From: Clarireedia homoeocarpa
Lineage: Eukaryota; Ascomycota; Leotiomycetes; Helotiales; Rutstroemiaceae
DNA length: 64,000 nucleotides
Assembly: GCA_001465935.1 (NCBI GenBank)
Contig: LNKV01000005.1
Coordinates: forward strand, 806,001 to 870,000
Direction of reading: 5' to 3'
Position numbers and translations under genes: made by a program. Below, one piece after another: positions 33,865 to 43,804 of this stretch (within the stretch, counting starts at the first letter, position 1; the number at the start of each line of letters is the position of its first letter). The notes below the pieces were generated by a model, which saw nothing but the letters and a program-made list of their open reading frames with translations, did no database searches and was not told where the DNA came from.

Positions 33865-33915
33865 GGCGGGTTTTTGGTTGGCGGGTTTTTGGTTGGCGGG
33901 TTTTTGGAGGGGTGT
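33865..33915. repeat. GGCGGGTTTTTGGTT 15-mer x3
   Basis: Three direct copies, the last one diverging after TTTTTGG. Confidence 0.85.
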
Positions 33916-35655
33916 GTTTCTCGTTTTTGTTTTTGTTTCTTTCCTTGGAAATGCAATGAAAGAGTTCAGTGGTGACGTGATAGGTATGGTGATGGTGATG
34001 TTGTTGTTGTTGATGTATAGGTTGGCGGGGTGTTGGCGTCATGTGTCCTTCTCCTTCCTGCGGTATTGCATTTTCCCAATGAATGGTGTTTCGATCAAAC
34101 CGGAGTCGGTTGATGGAAGTTGAAAGACAGTAACCAATTTCGCAGCGGTAGTTGCGCTCCGAAGTTATATCGTCCTTTTTCTGAATACACCTCTGGTTCT
34201 GTGAATGAGTGGGGAAAATGTGAAATTGCCGGTGACTTACCTTTTTCTTTCTTGGTCATTTGGGCAATGTTTTTGCTCGTTTCGCTTCGTTTTGCTTGGC
34301 CGTCTTTGCGATCGATCGGGTCGCTCATCTTCTTACTTGCTCTTTCTTTGCGATTACAATCAATGTGATGTCTTAGGTTCAAGACAATATGTGTCCTTCG
34401 TTTCTAGGCGAGGCCAAGATTCTGCACGGCACCGGGGTTGCCCTTGATATGCATCACTATACCCCGCGTGATCGTGAAGGTTTCAGGGCATGAGACCAAT
34501 TACCATTTACAATACAGCTGGCCGTCATGCCATGGAGTCGAAATGTAAGGCTCAAGTCGTGCGGGGGAGGGTGGGCTATCTGCCTCAGCTTCGTGAATCC
34601 GCTTCAAAATTAGGTAAATCGATTTGCTTTACTTATTACACGTGTGGAAGGCACATCCAATCCTTGAATCAGTCTGAAAAGAGCTTTTTTGGTGAAATTC
34701 CTGGTTTGCACCTATGCGGTGGATGGCCAACTATAGCACATGCGATTGCTGTCTGAGCTACCGATTACTGGTAGAAGTGGAAGCTTCAAGGTTGCAAGGT
34801 TCTGTAGACCAGTTATCCATTTCAGCGATGTGATATGCTGTATAGTAAGACTCACGATATGTAATCATTGACTTGGGGCCGCCGAATTTCTTCCCACGGA
34901 AACATGATGCATCTGCTAGGAAATCGTAAAGTCGTGGCTGCACTCTGTGTCTGTTCTCCGCGGTATCTCTGAAATATTACATTTGTGCTTAGTTCGCCGG
35001 AACATTGAAAAACACTAAACTGGATATCCTGGTACTAAGGTCTCGTGGCATTTGGTTATGAGCACTCGTTTGCTAGATGTAAGTTCGGGGATGCAAACAT
35101 GCATATTCATCATTGCTGCAAATACTCTTCCTCAATCGACTCCCGATATTGGATAGTCAACAAGACACCCTGTGATTTCTAAAACTCTCCACTTGTCTAC
35201 TCTATTCCTGACGTGCAGACGATCTGGAATTATGGAAATGCCGAATCTTGTAACCTGGCATATTCGACTGAACCGTCGGGTACCTTGGTCGTGGTTCTCA
35301 TTCACAAGAGATCATGATGAAGACAAACATAATTCGAAGGTCTCAAAGTAGTGAGCACTGAGATAGTCTGATTGACTCACGAAAAATTAGGGAGTAGTGA
35401 TCCTCATGTCTTTAAAAGCAGTGTACGATACCATTCAGTGTAGCTATACAATATATTAATATATCAGATAACGGTAATTTCAAAGCACTTCAATTTCTGC
35501 AGTTTAAGTTGAAAAGGAGAAACGTATGACTTTATATTCGGTGGCGATTGCTTTGAGCCTATCTCATATTCCTTCCTTCCAAAAATACCCTCCTCTTCAG
35601 CAAATTCAAACTTGATTTAAACCATTCGTCCACCTTTTGCAGCACCATCATTCTC

Positions 35656-36067
35656 TTATACCACCGTAACCTTTCCACGGACCTCCACCCCTACAGTACT
35701 CGCAATACCATCTCCATCGATGATATTCCCACTTCCATCAAACAGTACTGCTTTCCCATCATGGTCGATCCGAAACCTCAAATCCCCAGACCCTTCACAT
35801 GCTGACCCATTTGTGCCTTCCACTTATCCATCCCACCATCGTCTCCTTGAATCCGATTTCCAGCAATCGGCCCAACATCCTCTGCAGAGTTATCCTTGAC
35901 ACTTTGTCGGAACCAGACTCTGAGTTCCTTTGCCGATTGATCAAATTCGTTTCGTACCTGCAACAGGCTCAGTGATGTGTTGTATGATATGGGGCCTGAG
36001 TGTGCTCGTAGTGGAAATCGGAGATTGCGAAGAGAAGGACTGCGATGACGATTCTGAGCCTTTTCAT
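35656..36067 (-). pseudogene. Possible small secreted-protein gene broken by frame changes
   Basis: Three adjacent minus-strand segments look coding but lie in different frames. The first is an ATG at 36067 with a clear signal peptide (MKRLRIVIAVLLFAIS), stopping after 32 codons. The second (about 35945-35778) continues VRNEFDQSAKELRVWFRQSV and NRIQGDDGGMDKWKAQMGQH, and stops after a G-run. The third (about 35780-35656) reads DLRFRIDHDGKAVLFDGSGN to VRGKVTVV and ends at TAA 35656. Adding one base in the GGGG tract near 35781 joins segments two and three. A TTGCAG acceptor precedes segment two, but I see no good donor after the signal peptide. I read it either as a decayed secreted protein or as a spliced one that I cannot resolve. 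The family is not recognised. Confidence 0.4.
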
Positions 36068-36476
36068 CTCGATAATATTGTCGGCGCCGTGTATTTTTGC
36101 TGACGGAATTGCATCTTTCGTTGATCGTGTCCGTGAAGTGTTGCACCGGTTATGTGATAGTGTCGAAGACTTGCCATCCTGACAGTTGAAAGTTGGAGTG
36201 AATGAATACCTTCACTCTCAAGCGAGATTGCAATGATTACATTCGCCGGGCATTCACTTCTTTCTGAATGTCGTAGGTAGAGTGGCTGAAACTATAGATC
36301 TAGGTCGTATATAGTCAGGTGAATTTGGTGTCGTCTCGATAAAGTCTGGTTATATCGTCGTTGGCGGGTGGAAATCCGCCTCGATTCGAGTTTCGTTTTT
36401 TTCGGCATCCACATCGTGTCATCATATCCTCAAGTCATTAAATCGTGCATTCTGACTAAAGTACGACCAGAGACCA
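36068..36476. other. Intergenic, no gene
   Basis: This is 3' flank of the arrestin-like gene and 5' flank of the broken secreted-protein gene, with nothing further recognised. Confidence 0.5.
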
Positions 36477-37760
36477 TCACGTCTCACTATCATCATCATC
36501 ATTGAAACCGACCTCAACCACCGGCAACTTCTCAGGCACGGGGAAGCACACCATGTGTCGTGGACCTTCCTCTGGTCGATAAGTGTCTTCAAGACGTGAT
36601 AGTCTTGGTACTTTGATATACTCCCCAAGCCTTTGACGGAAACAGGCTCGGCTAGTCCAAGAATTTTGTCTCGGAGCTCTATCTCTGCGTGTCGGCAATA
36701 CCTCCAAGTTATCCACCCTGAATCTTATCTTCCTGATTTCGTCCATGTACTTGAGCTTGATGGTGGTGAAGGACCTGTACTTCTTGCTGATTGCATAGGT
36801 CCTAAAGCTTGGAGTCCAGAGTTCCTTGGATAAGACTATGTTGAGGTCGTCGGTGAGGTCGATGGTTTTATCGGTGCCGGTGATCTTTCTTGGTATGTCG
36901 TAGCGGAACTTCTTGATAGACGAGATTTCTGACCAAATACGATCCTGATGGCCATCCCTCGGAATTCGTGACCATGTTTCTTCGATGATTTCGTGCTTTA
37001 CGCTTAGTAGCGTGATGCCCTGTCTATGGGGCCCGTTCCATCCATCTAGTTCCTGTGAGAAGCTCAGGCCGATCTTAGCCTTTGTGTCGAGGTCCATGAC
37101 TTCTGGAGCAATCATTTTCACATGGACCCTTGGTGATATATGGGGACACTGCTTCTTGTTTTTCAGCCACCCGAAGAACTTTCCAGAACTTGACCGGCCC
37201 TCGAAGTCGATAATTCGTATTTGCACGATGCTTTGCGGAATGCTGAGATCATTGTACTCCCTCAAAGCTCTGAATTTCAAATAGTGTTTCTTGGAGAGCT
37301 TGACGGAGGTTCCCCAGGCTGTTGCAATCAACCCGTATTTGATCTGGCTGCTGTATCCTCTCCCTAGTGTGTGTCGATGGGTGAAATTAATACTGGGTGG
37401 CAGAGGGTGTGAGTCCGTAGTCCAAATTGCACCCGAGGGTTTATCCGGACCCAATGGTCCAGTATCTCCTGTATTGCTGGGAAACTTGAGGCAAAATCCC
37501 CACGACATGTCTTCGTCACTGGTTAGGTGACAGGGACCACATGAAAGCAACACTTTACTTGACAGGAACTTGTTGTAATCATCATGCTCCTTGCCTCTCT
37601 CTGGCATAAAGACAAATGACCCTCCGAAAAAGTTAAGGACGACGGTAAAGTCATTGCTGCGGATTGGCCCTTTGAGATGAACTGTGCCTGAGACGCAGTC
37701 CCCCGCATAGTAAGTCGATCTTTCAGGATCATGTCCGTGAATGTAAATATCGAGAGACAT
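36477..37760 (-). CDS. Arrestin-like N-terminal domain protein
   Basis: A single exon. The start is set at ATG 37760, which has a strong CCACC context; upstream in-frame codons open with TTG. The product is 427 residues. The N-terminus SLDIYIHGHDPERSTYYAGD followed by VSGTVHLKGP is the first sandwich of an arrestin-type fold. It continues with FTVVLNFFGGSFVF and, further on, YSSQIKYGLIATAWGTSVKL (a typical arrestin-fold strand), and IVQIRIIDFEG. Fungal alpha-arrestins are adaptors that recruit Rsp5-type ubiquitin ligases to membrane transporters. No PPxY motif is obvious here, so adaptor function is unproven; this may be one of the many small arrestin-domain paralogues in Leotiomycetes. The C-terminus is Arg-rich and ends in a short Asp run. 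Confidence 0.8.
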   Translation of the reverse strand: MSLDIYIHGHDPERSTYYAGDCVSGTVHLKGPIRSNDFTVVLNFFGGSFVFMPERGKEHDDYNKFLSSKVLLSCGPCHLTSDEDMSWGFCLKFPSNTGDTGPLGPDKPSGAIWTTDSHPLPPSINFTHRHTLGRGYSSQIKYGLIATAWGTSVKLSKKHYLKFRALREYNDLSIPQSIVQIRIIDFEGRSSSGKFFGWLKNKKQCPHISPRVHVKMIAPEVMDLDTKAKIGLSFSQELDGWNGPHRQGITLLSVKHEIIEETWSRIPRDGHQDRIWSEISSIKKFRYDIPRKITGTDKTIDLTDDLNIVLSKELWTPSFRTYAISKKYRSFTTIKLKYMDEIRKIRFRVDNLEVLPTRRDRAPRQNSWTSRACFRQRLGEYIKVPRLSRLEDTYRPEEGPRHMVCFPVPEKLPVVEVGFNDDDDSET

Positions 37761-37808
37761 GGTGGTCTCGTGGTTTCGAGAAATCGGAAATTTGTCTAAA
37801 GGACTCAA

Positions 37809-38917
37809 GGATTGGTGAAATCTGTGTGTTGGTGATATCTCAAGCTGTTGTGAATGTAGCAGGGATGATAGAAGCTAGACGTTTGGAATTTGGAGGTATC
37901 ACAAATGTAAAGAATTGAGCCACAAGTTTTGGATATTAATACAATTAAATAATTGCAGTCGTAAGTTTCGAATTGAATCCCATTGTGTAGTGCCATACAT
38001 AATCGGTCGATTTGGGTACCTTTTCCCCTTTACCCTCAGCCAAAACCATAACCGAGTAGGTTAGTTACTGGCAAGAATGCCATTAGGTTACCAAGGTATA
38101 CAAAAACAAAGATCTCCTCTCAGAATCGCAGAGCAGTACTCCAGTAGAAGTATACACGACACTAGATACCATCCAATGAGATTATGAGAATAACAAAGTT
38201 ACAGAGCTCGAGCTTCTTTTAAGAAACTGCTTAGGATTGCTCGATCCACGTCATTGTAGCTAGAATATTTGCTCGTTGAGACACATATTAAGTGACCCGA
38301 ATTACAGACAGCACAGCAAAAATCCAGCGGTGCTCAAAAAAGCGTACCACGCCTTATAAAACTATGGAACAGAATTGCTGATGACCTCAGAGAACAGAAT
38401 GGTGAGCCCTAAGTGAGGAGCCATGGACTGTGACTGTTTGTATTCTAGGGCTCTTAAATGTAGTGCATCTTAGTGGAAAAACCAAGGTTCAAAGTACGAT
38501 CACCTGGCATGCACTTGCACTAGAAAAGCGCGGTATCAAATTGGAGAAGGAACTTTGATAGGAAATACGCGAGACGGTTATACGCGTGAAAGGGGAGAAG
38601 GTATCTGTACAACGGACATCTCGATTGGTGTAATGCACATGAGCAGAAATTCGAAATTGGTTTTGAGGAACTGGATATGAAATAGAGTTTGCGGTCGCTT
38701 TAAACTGTATCGAAGTTACAAACTGGTGAAACGAAGGTAGGCAAAACTGTCTTTCGGTGCGTGCTGTCACCTATAGCAAAGGCAAGGCAAGTGGATGTAA
38801 CCGTCGAAATAACTAAAATCAGTAAGTCCGATAGGAGCAGAGGACATACTCACGATAGACTCGACGCTCCATACAGATTGGATTTCTCTGATCCATCTAG
38901 ATCGCGAATGAATTTCA
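37809..38917. other. Intergenic, no gene recognised
   Basis: This is the promoter region of the arrestin-like gene, then moderately AT-rich sequence up to the hAT element. Short frames only. Confidence 0.5.
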
Positions 38918-38925
38918 CTTCTTAA
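38918..38925. repeat. Target-site duplication CTTCTTAA (left)
   Basis: Identical to 39879-39886. It abuts the left terminal inverted repeat. Confidence 0.93.
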
Positions 38926-39878
38926 CAGAGTTGGGCACCCGGTGGAATATACCCTAAGTATTTCTGGGTATCCACACCGGATTACCACCTAGAAGTATTT
39001 GTAAGGATATAAATATTATCTAGAGAAAGTATAAAATACCCAGGGTATTTCTGAGTAAAGATACCTGATTTTAGCCTGATATAGTTGGTTTTAAAGCCTT
39101 ATGTAACTATAAAAGTAGGCGAATCAATATACTAATTAGGAAAAAATAAGGATATACTTTTTTTCTAAATTTTTATTTTAATACAGTAATCTATAGTAAT
39201 TATATTCTGTAACTCTACAATATCGCTTCTGCTCGACAAGGAATGATTTTCTTGTAAGAACAGTCCTTTTGGGTATATCTGATTTCTATTTTATATATAA
39301 GCGCGATATCCTCTAGGGTATACCGAGTATAATAAGGATTTGGTTCTTTAAACAGGTATACATTCGTAGCTCGAATAGGTGGGATCTTAGAAGAATACGA
39401 GTATATTTAGACTGAATATCGGTTGGAGATTGAGTAGGTGATTGAGTAGTTGTAGTAGGAAGCGATTCTCTGGTACGTTTACTACCTAATATAGGTAATA
39501 GTATATTAGCAAAAATCGATCTAGATTGACGCCGATTATAAGGAGGCAATTGAGGCTTGTTGAAAGAGATTATTGTTGATAAAAAGCAGAGAACAGCTCT
39601 AAGAAAGAGTCTATTAACTTGACTTAGAATATTTAATTTTAAAAATTTCACTGGTTATTATCTGAACTGTTTAGCAGAAATCATTATTTCCTAAATAGGC
39701 AATTCAAACTAAGCGAAGTCTGCCTTAACCACATTTTGGTACGATCACATAATAATTACCCAGAGTATTCCGGATTATTCTACAAATTCCCGGGTATCAC
39801 CCGGCGAGATCTGGCTAGCTTGGAATACTATTCCTTGAAGCTCAAAATACCCCGGGTAGAATAGGGTGCCCAACTCTG
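38926..39878. mobile_element. Non-autonomous hAT-type DNA transposon, 953 bp
   Basis: The element is bounded by 15-bp perfect terminal inverted repeats, CAGAGTTGGGCACCC at 38926-38940 and its reverse complement at 39864-39878. It is flanked by the 8-bp direct duplication CTTCTTAA. Ends beginning CAGAG and an 8-bp target duplication are the hallmarks of the hAT superfamily. Subterminal copies of a CCGGGTAT/CCCAGGGTATT-like motif recur near both ends (about 38951-38982, 39030-39050, 39756-39800, 39845-39860) and could be transposase sites. The interior is very AT-rich. It has only a 112-codon minus-strand frame (39651-39313) without hAT catalytic or dimerisation motifs, so it cannot move by itself. 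AT-richness suggests RIP or age, but the intact ends and target duplication suggest the insertion itself is not very old. Confidence 0.9.
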
Positions 39879-39886
39879 CTTCTTAA
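39879..39886. repeat. Target-site duplication CTTCTTAA (right)
   Basis: Exact copy of 38918-38925. Confidence 0.93.
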
Positions 39887-40189
39887 GTTCCCCAAATCCA
39901 TGTGCATCCAGTGGACTGCTTACACTTGACAATGAGACTGTGGATTACACAACAAGGGATAACTCTAAAATCGGGGTATTTTTGAAGTGGAATATATTGA
40001 ATTTGAAGTTGAATAATAGCAGACGAAACAATTCATTATACTCGTTACTTATATGTCAACTTTCGTAGTCCCCAAAGTAAAGAGAGTAATGATATGCGCA
40101 CTTATTAAGACCTCCTTCCGTGACCTGTCTCCTACCATAAAACATACGCTAGAAATTCATATCTACTACTTACCTATTCCGTTCTGACC
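39887..40189. other. Intergenic, no gene
   Basis: 3' flank of the proline-rich protein gene next to the hAT insertion; AT-rich. Confidence 0.5.
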
Positions 40190-43095
40190 TCATTTATTAT
40201 CCTCTGATTGAGGAGTCCACAATTCCAACAACTTCTTGACTATATCATCCCCTCTTCTAAGCTTCAAGTCAATTTTAAGAGGGTCATCCTCATCATCACT
40301 GTCGCTGTCACTGTAGAATCGTTTTTGGTTTATATGTCTTCTCCTTCTACTACTCCTATAGCTTGTATCACTACTATAATCGGTGTCACTTCCAGTGATG
40401 TCGGTACCAGCCGAACGTTTACGTCTTGTATTTCTTGCCAAGCTTGGCACTGGAGAGGGCATGTCTATGAGATGATTGGGAGAATGTATGATCATCGGAG
40501 GAGGCGGAGGCAGAGGTGGAGGCGGAGGCCCGGTGCACCCTGGGTATGAGTTAGGACTTGGGCGTAAGTGTGGCGGTGGCGGTAGGTTGAGTGGTGAATA
40601 GTGCGTCCCACCCGGTCGATATTCCTTCTTCAAACATCTCATAGCAACCAAGTGGATTTTAGTCGATTCAGACGGTTCACAGAAGAAGAAACATTCTCGT
40701 CCTTTATCATCGTGTAAGCCGAGCAATACCCAGCACCATTCGAACTTATTGTCTGTTTCACATAGCTTGAGATCATCCATCATGTTTGACACATGTTTTG
40801 CTTGTTGCTCAGTGAGGCTTAGTTGGACACCAATAACCGTAATACCACGTTTAGCCAAAGAATCAACACAATTGAGTACAACCGCCTGCGAATTTGACTC
40901 TTTGGTGATAACAACATGATCCCATGTTCGTGGCTCGTTCGGTCCACGATCCGCAACTCGGATGGTAAATTCATGGTAGGTTTCCATTGCTTGAGGGCCT
41001 GGATCAGAACGCAGAGAAGGCAGAGGTGGAGGTGGATGCATAGGCGGAGGTGGAGGTAGATGCATAGGCAGACCGAGGCCACCAGGTCTATTTGGATGTA
41101 TCGCCGCGCCTGGAGGTGGTCCACGGTGAGCAGAAGCTGTAAGAAAAGTTAGTGGATCGGCTTTCATTTTTGGGACAAAGAAGTAAACATACGAATTACT
41201 GGTGGCAAGTTCACTGGTGGAGGTCTGTTCATCATTGGGCCAGTAGGTTTGATGTTGGTGTTCATCTGAGGAGGTAAAGTCGAAGAATCCGCGGGATCGG
41301 GAATATACCCACGAGGAACCAACATTTTTCTCTCCCCATCCACCAAGTGCTCTCGGAGGATAACTAGGACGACTCGTCCATTGAGATGATGGGGAAATGG
41401 AGATTCACTGCCGAGGCATTTCGTCAAGAGGCGTAGCCATGCATTTGCTTTGTTTTCTTGCAAAAGCTTGAGAACAACGACCTCCCGCTTTGTGTTTTTG
41501 TTAGGATCAAGACCATCATAAATAGCAGCATCGAGAGTATCATGCTCATATGCGGTGAGTTTGCTATACGTCTCAAACCAGCTATCACCGTTCAGTTGAC
41601 TGAGGATATCGCGCATGTGGGTAGCCTCCAGACTGTGGAAAGTAGAATGGGGGATAGGATGAATATCCTGCTGTTCTATGAGAAATGCTTGAAGTACACA
41701 TTGAGTATTCTCGAGCACGGCTTTCATCTCCTTAGCAAGAGAGTCCTTGCTTCGGAAAAGGGATTTGATCTTAAAGCCGAAAGAATTATGCTGGGAGTTG
41801 AATAGTCGACCTTCTGAAGATTTTGTCCTACAATGATTAGTGTCATATAGAGAGAAGCAGGGGGATAAATTACTGTCCGCCTTTTGCTGCAAGTTTGCTG
41901 GTCGAGTTCTCTGATTGTTCCTTGGCATCCTGCTTTTTCCCCCCACCTAGTGTTGCATAAAAGGTAGATGGCTTTCTTGATGCTAAATTCATACGAGTGT
42001 GACTCTCATAAGATGGAGGCTTGACCTTGATCTTGTTAGTGATTGACTAATGTGAGAACAGTAGAACATTGCCGTGCCATGAAACTAACCATAGGTATAG
42101 TGGTACATTGGAGCGAGGATGGTGGATGCGAAGGAAGTGATGGGCGAAAGCTTGGTGGAGGCAGGGGCGGGAGGGGACCAGAACTTTGTGGAGGACCCGG
42201 GAGGGCTGAAGATCCTGAAGTCAAAGGTGCGCTAGGAATAGAAAATGGGGGAGGAGCAAGTGGGGGAGGAGGAGGCGGTAGGCTAATAGGTCTAGCCGGC
42301 CTCCGAATTGAGCTATCAAAAATCTCATCACCATCAGAACTACTCGAATCATCGCTGCTTGAGATAGTTGAATTGCTGAGCGAAGAGCGTCGGTAGATGA
42401 GCCTGGAATGACCGGATTGCGAGATTCCAGCAACTCTTGCTGTCCGAGTGATGAGTTCATGTTGACCAACAATTTTCTCAATGTCCATTTTTTTGGATGA
42501 GCTGGTATCTATCAGTTAAACAAATATCATGTTTGGTGAGAGACACTTACTCATTTTTAGAGAGTGCACCAAGAGTGATGACTTGCTGAACCAAAAGAAG
42601 CCGGACTTGGACTTGACCAAGCCGGTTAAGATAAGTATGGGTGTGTTCAAATACTCTGTTCCAATGTGCGTTTTGAAGGTCGTTCAAAAGAATTGTTTCA
42701 TCAAGAGTCAACTCTGCTGGCAAGACAACAATATCCGTCTTAAGCTTATTATTTTTACGGGTCCACTTCCTATCCCTCCTTAAGCCGGCATGTGCGACAA
42801 TAGGAGCTATTTTAGCCAGCTTCGTAGCGCATTCTTTGACCAGAAGGCTGACGTATGACAATCCTGCATCACTGAATAGTCGCTTCCCATTGCCCCTTGT
42901 TTCGTCTTCCAGAAGACAACGTACTTGTTTCAGTGGGGTGATGGTAGCGGAGAGAACATTCATATGGTCCCGCACGCTCTCAGTCGTACAAATATTCGTC
43001 AAAGCATGGTTGTTGAAGACCTTGGAAAGCTGTTCGGCAAATCCTATTACTCTTGCAACACTAGTTACCAAATCTCCAGCCGTAATGATATCCAT
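40190..43095 (-). CDS. Proline-rich protein with a fungal STAND-like N-terminal domain (5 exons)
   Basis: The exons are 43095-42551, 42501-42090, 42025-41874, 41827-41193 and 41136-40190. All four introns (46-64 nt) have GT-AG ends and the phases agree, giving 896 residues. Residues 1-180 (DIITAGDLVTSVARVIGFAE, then a helix-rich stretch) resemble the helical N-terminal domain that begins many fungal NACHT/ankyrin (STAND) proteins. No NACHT, ankyrin or WD repeats follow. The rest holds several polyproline runs (for example SLPPPPPPLAPPPF, HLPPPPPMHPPPPLPSL, PPPPLPPPPPMIIHSPNH), a basic central region with an IKSLFRSKDSL helix, a WCWVLLGLHDDKGRECFFFC segment, and a Ser/Asp-rich basic tail. Polyproline suggests SH3/WW/profilin partners. 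Its function is unknown. Confidence 0.75.
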
Positions 43096-43804
43096 TGTCG
43101 TTAATGTTTCAAAGAAACAAGACACTATTCAATTGATAAACTAGTGAGACATAATTGCAAAAAAATGCTTCAAGGAGGAGAATGCAAACAAAAGTGAGGC
43201 AATCAACGTAAACTAGATGAGCGTGATTGCCTTAAGAGTATTTCCCCGCTTTCAACTCAAAAGTGAGGCTGACAAGTTTTCAATTAACAATATATCATAT
43301 CATTATATCATTACGCCACAATACGCTTCTGGTAATATTTGCATCATTTCCTACACTGTTGATTCGTTGAGTAACTGGTTGTGGTTGCACATTGCTACTG
43401 TATCTTTTTCAGACTCACCGACGGAGAAAGTGGGGAAATGCCATCAGCCATCAGCCGTCAGCTTGTAAGAAGCATCAAACCTTCCGATCACACAAAGAGC
43501 ATCTCGGAGTAAGCTATGAAAGTTGAATCAAGGTCGATGAGACTCAAATTTAGAGATCTGAATAAGATTGCCCTGTCTGAAAGAGTTTTAACAACTCATA
43601 CAGAAGCCACAGAAATGAAGAACATACCATGCATTTTTTGCGCAAGGCTGGCAACGGACATGTGGAAATGTCCGCATCCCAAAAATGGTAAGAGTTCAAA
43701 ATCATGCTAAGAAGCCGGGCGATTATGTATTATGTTTCACAGCATGTCGATAGATACAGACCATTGCCAACACGGCGTTATTGCCTCATTGCATGGACAC
43801 CGAG
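43096..43804. other. Intergenic, no gene recognised
   Basis: Between the start of the proline-rich gene and the end of ORC4, both on the minus strand. The 64-codon frame at 43516-43710 has a CIFCARLATDMWKC pattern but no clear homologue. Confidence 0.45.

Larger units (their letters stand above)
22733..35655. other. 12.9-kb gene desert upstream of creA
   Basis: No coding region with a family motif, consistent frame or splice structure could be found on either strand. Frames of up to about 150 codons exist (24366-24731, 26775-27143, 27302-27727, 28305-28706, 29433-29867, 31396-31836, 33395-33847) but have repeat-derived or random composition. The sequence is not strongly AT-rich, so it is not RIP-degraded. 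It contains pyrimidine tracts, at least a dozen microsatellites and several perfect inverted repeats. The first 1-2 kb probably include the creA promoter and 5'-UTR. Between about 34750 and 35120 on the minus strand, splice-like signals (a TTTCAG acceptor near 34961, a GTGAGT donor near 34856) outline a possible small exon. I could not build a gene from it. Confidence 0.55.
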
